DNA of 14,312 nucleotides, taken from the NCBI GenBank assembly GCA_037440525.1, contig JBBITW010000092.1:1-14312 (forward strand), in the 5' to 3' direction. The position numbers and the translations under genes were made by a program. Below, in pieces: positions 14,159-14,312 of the stretch; positions within the stretch are counted from its first letter, which is position 1; the number at the start of each line of letters is the position of its first letter. This DNA comes from JBBITW01 sp037440525. Lineage in GTDB: Bacteria; Desulfobacterota; BSN033; UBA1163. The notes beneath the pieces are model-generated. The model saw only the letters and a program-made list of their open reading frames with translations. It was not told where the DNA came from and searched no databases.

Positions 14159-14312
14159 ATGTTCTGCACCAATTGTGGGGCTCCCTATAGAAATTTCGCT
14201 CACTTTTGTATCCAATGTCGAGAGCCTCTAAATGAGGCTCCTATAGAGGGAAAATCTTTTCATAAAAAATCCGCCGAAAGGGTTTCCTTCCTGAAGAGAG
14301 GAGATTTTCTTC
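14159..14312 (+). CDS. Zinc-ribbon protein, 5' end only (cut by window edge)
   Basis: The first 51 codons of a second zinc-ribbon protein: MFCTNCGAPYRNFAHFCIQC gives C3, C6, C17 and C20. A strong TAGGAGGA lies just upstream, and the 27-bp gap to the previous gene implies one transcript. The following residues are basic and polar. It may be a relative of the preceding protein, but too little is visible to say whether it has a membrane segment. Confidence 0.75.
   Translation, partial: MFCTNCGAPYRNFAHFCIQCREPLNEAPIEGKSFHKKSAERVSFLKRGDFL

Overview
The window looks like accessory catabolic DNA from an anaerobic, AT-rich bacterium, plausibly a Desulfobacterota-like (sulfate-reducing or syntrophic) organism. 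That placement is inference. It rests on a tungsten-type aldehyde ferredoxin oxidoreductase with a dedicated ferredoxin, GlcD/GlcF-style flavoprotein and CCG iron-sulfur proteins, a TRAP transporter and low-GC spacers. No rRNA, tRNA, transposase, integrase or CRISPR array was found.

Left block (1-10376, all on the minus strand, so read from high to low coordinates). It starts with a FadR-type GntR/FCD repressor (9630-10376). A 420-bp regulatory spacer follows, then a complete TRAP transporter: dctP, dctQ and dctM, with dctQ/dctM overlapping by ATGA. After a 186-bp gap holding a perfect 13-bp hairpin come a VAO/GlcD-type flavoprotein, a two-CCG Fe-S protein and a second, different flavoprotein, nearly contiguous. 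Last are a small cupin, a 60-aa two-cluster ferredoxin and the N-terminal domain of an AOR. The AOR frame is interrupted by a TAG at 58-60, but its homology seems to continue past it to the window edge. The arrangement suggests a substrate-induced pathway: uptake, oxidation by the flavin/Fe-S complex, then aldehyde oxidation by AOR with electrons going to ferredoxin. The substrate cannot be read from sequence. The solute-binding protein lacks the arginine that normally holds carboxylates.

Middle (10377-11157): about 780 bp with no gene. Its core (10441-10680) is only 10% G+C (24 of 240 bases counted). It carries two copies of a 15-bp near-palindrome 158 bp apart, which are candidate repressor sites, and a separate hairpin near 11034-11057.

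Right block (11158-14312). On the minus strand, a PAC2-family protein and a SagB-type nitroreductase form a tight two-gene unit. Divergently, on the plus strand, lies a membrane protein with two zinc ribbons, a coiled coil, one TM segment and a possible NTF2-like C-terminal domain, followed by the start of a second zinc-ribbon protein cut by the window end. The 269-bp divergent spacer holds a palindrome overlapping a plausible sigma-70 promoter. Nothing visible links this block to the catabolic block.

Several starts were moved to agree with strong Shine-Dalgarno sequences: cupin 1716, Fe-S protein 4663, SagB-like 11745, zinc-ribbon protein 12923.
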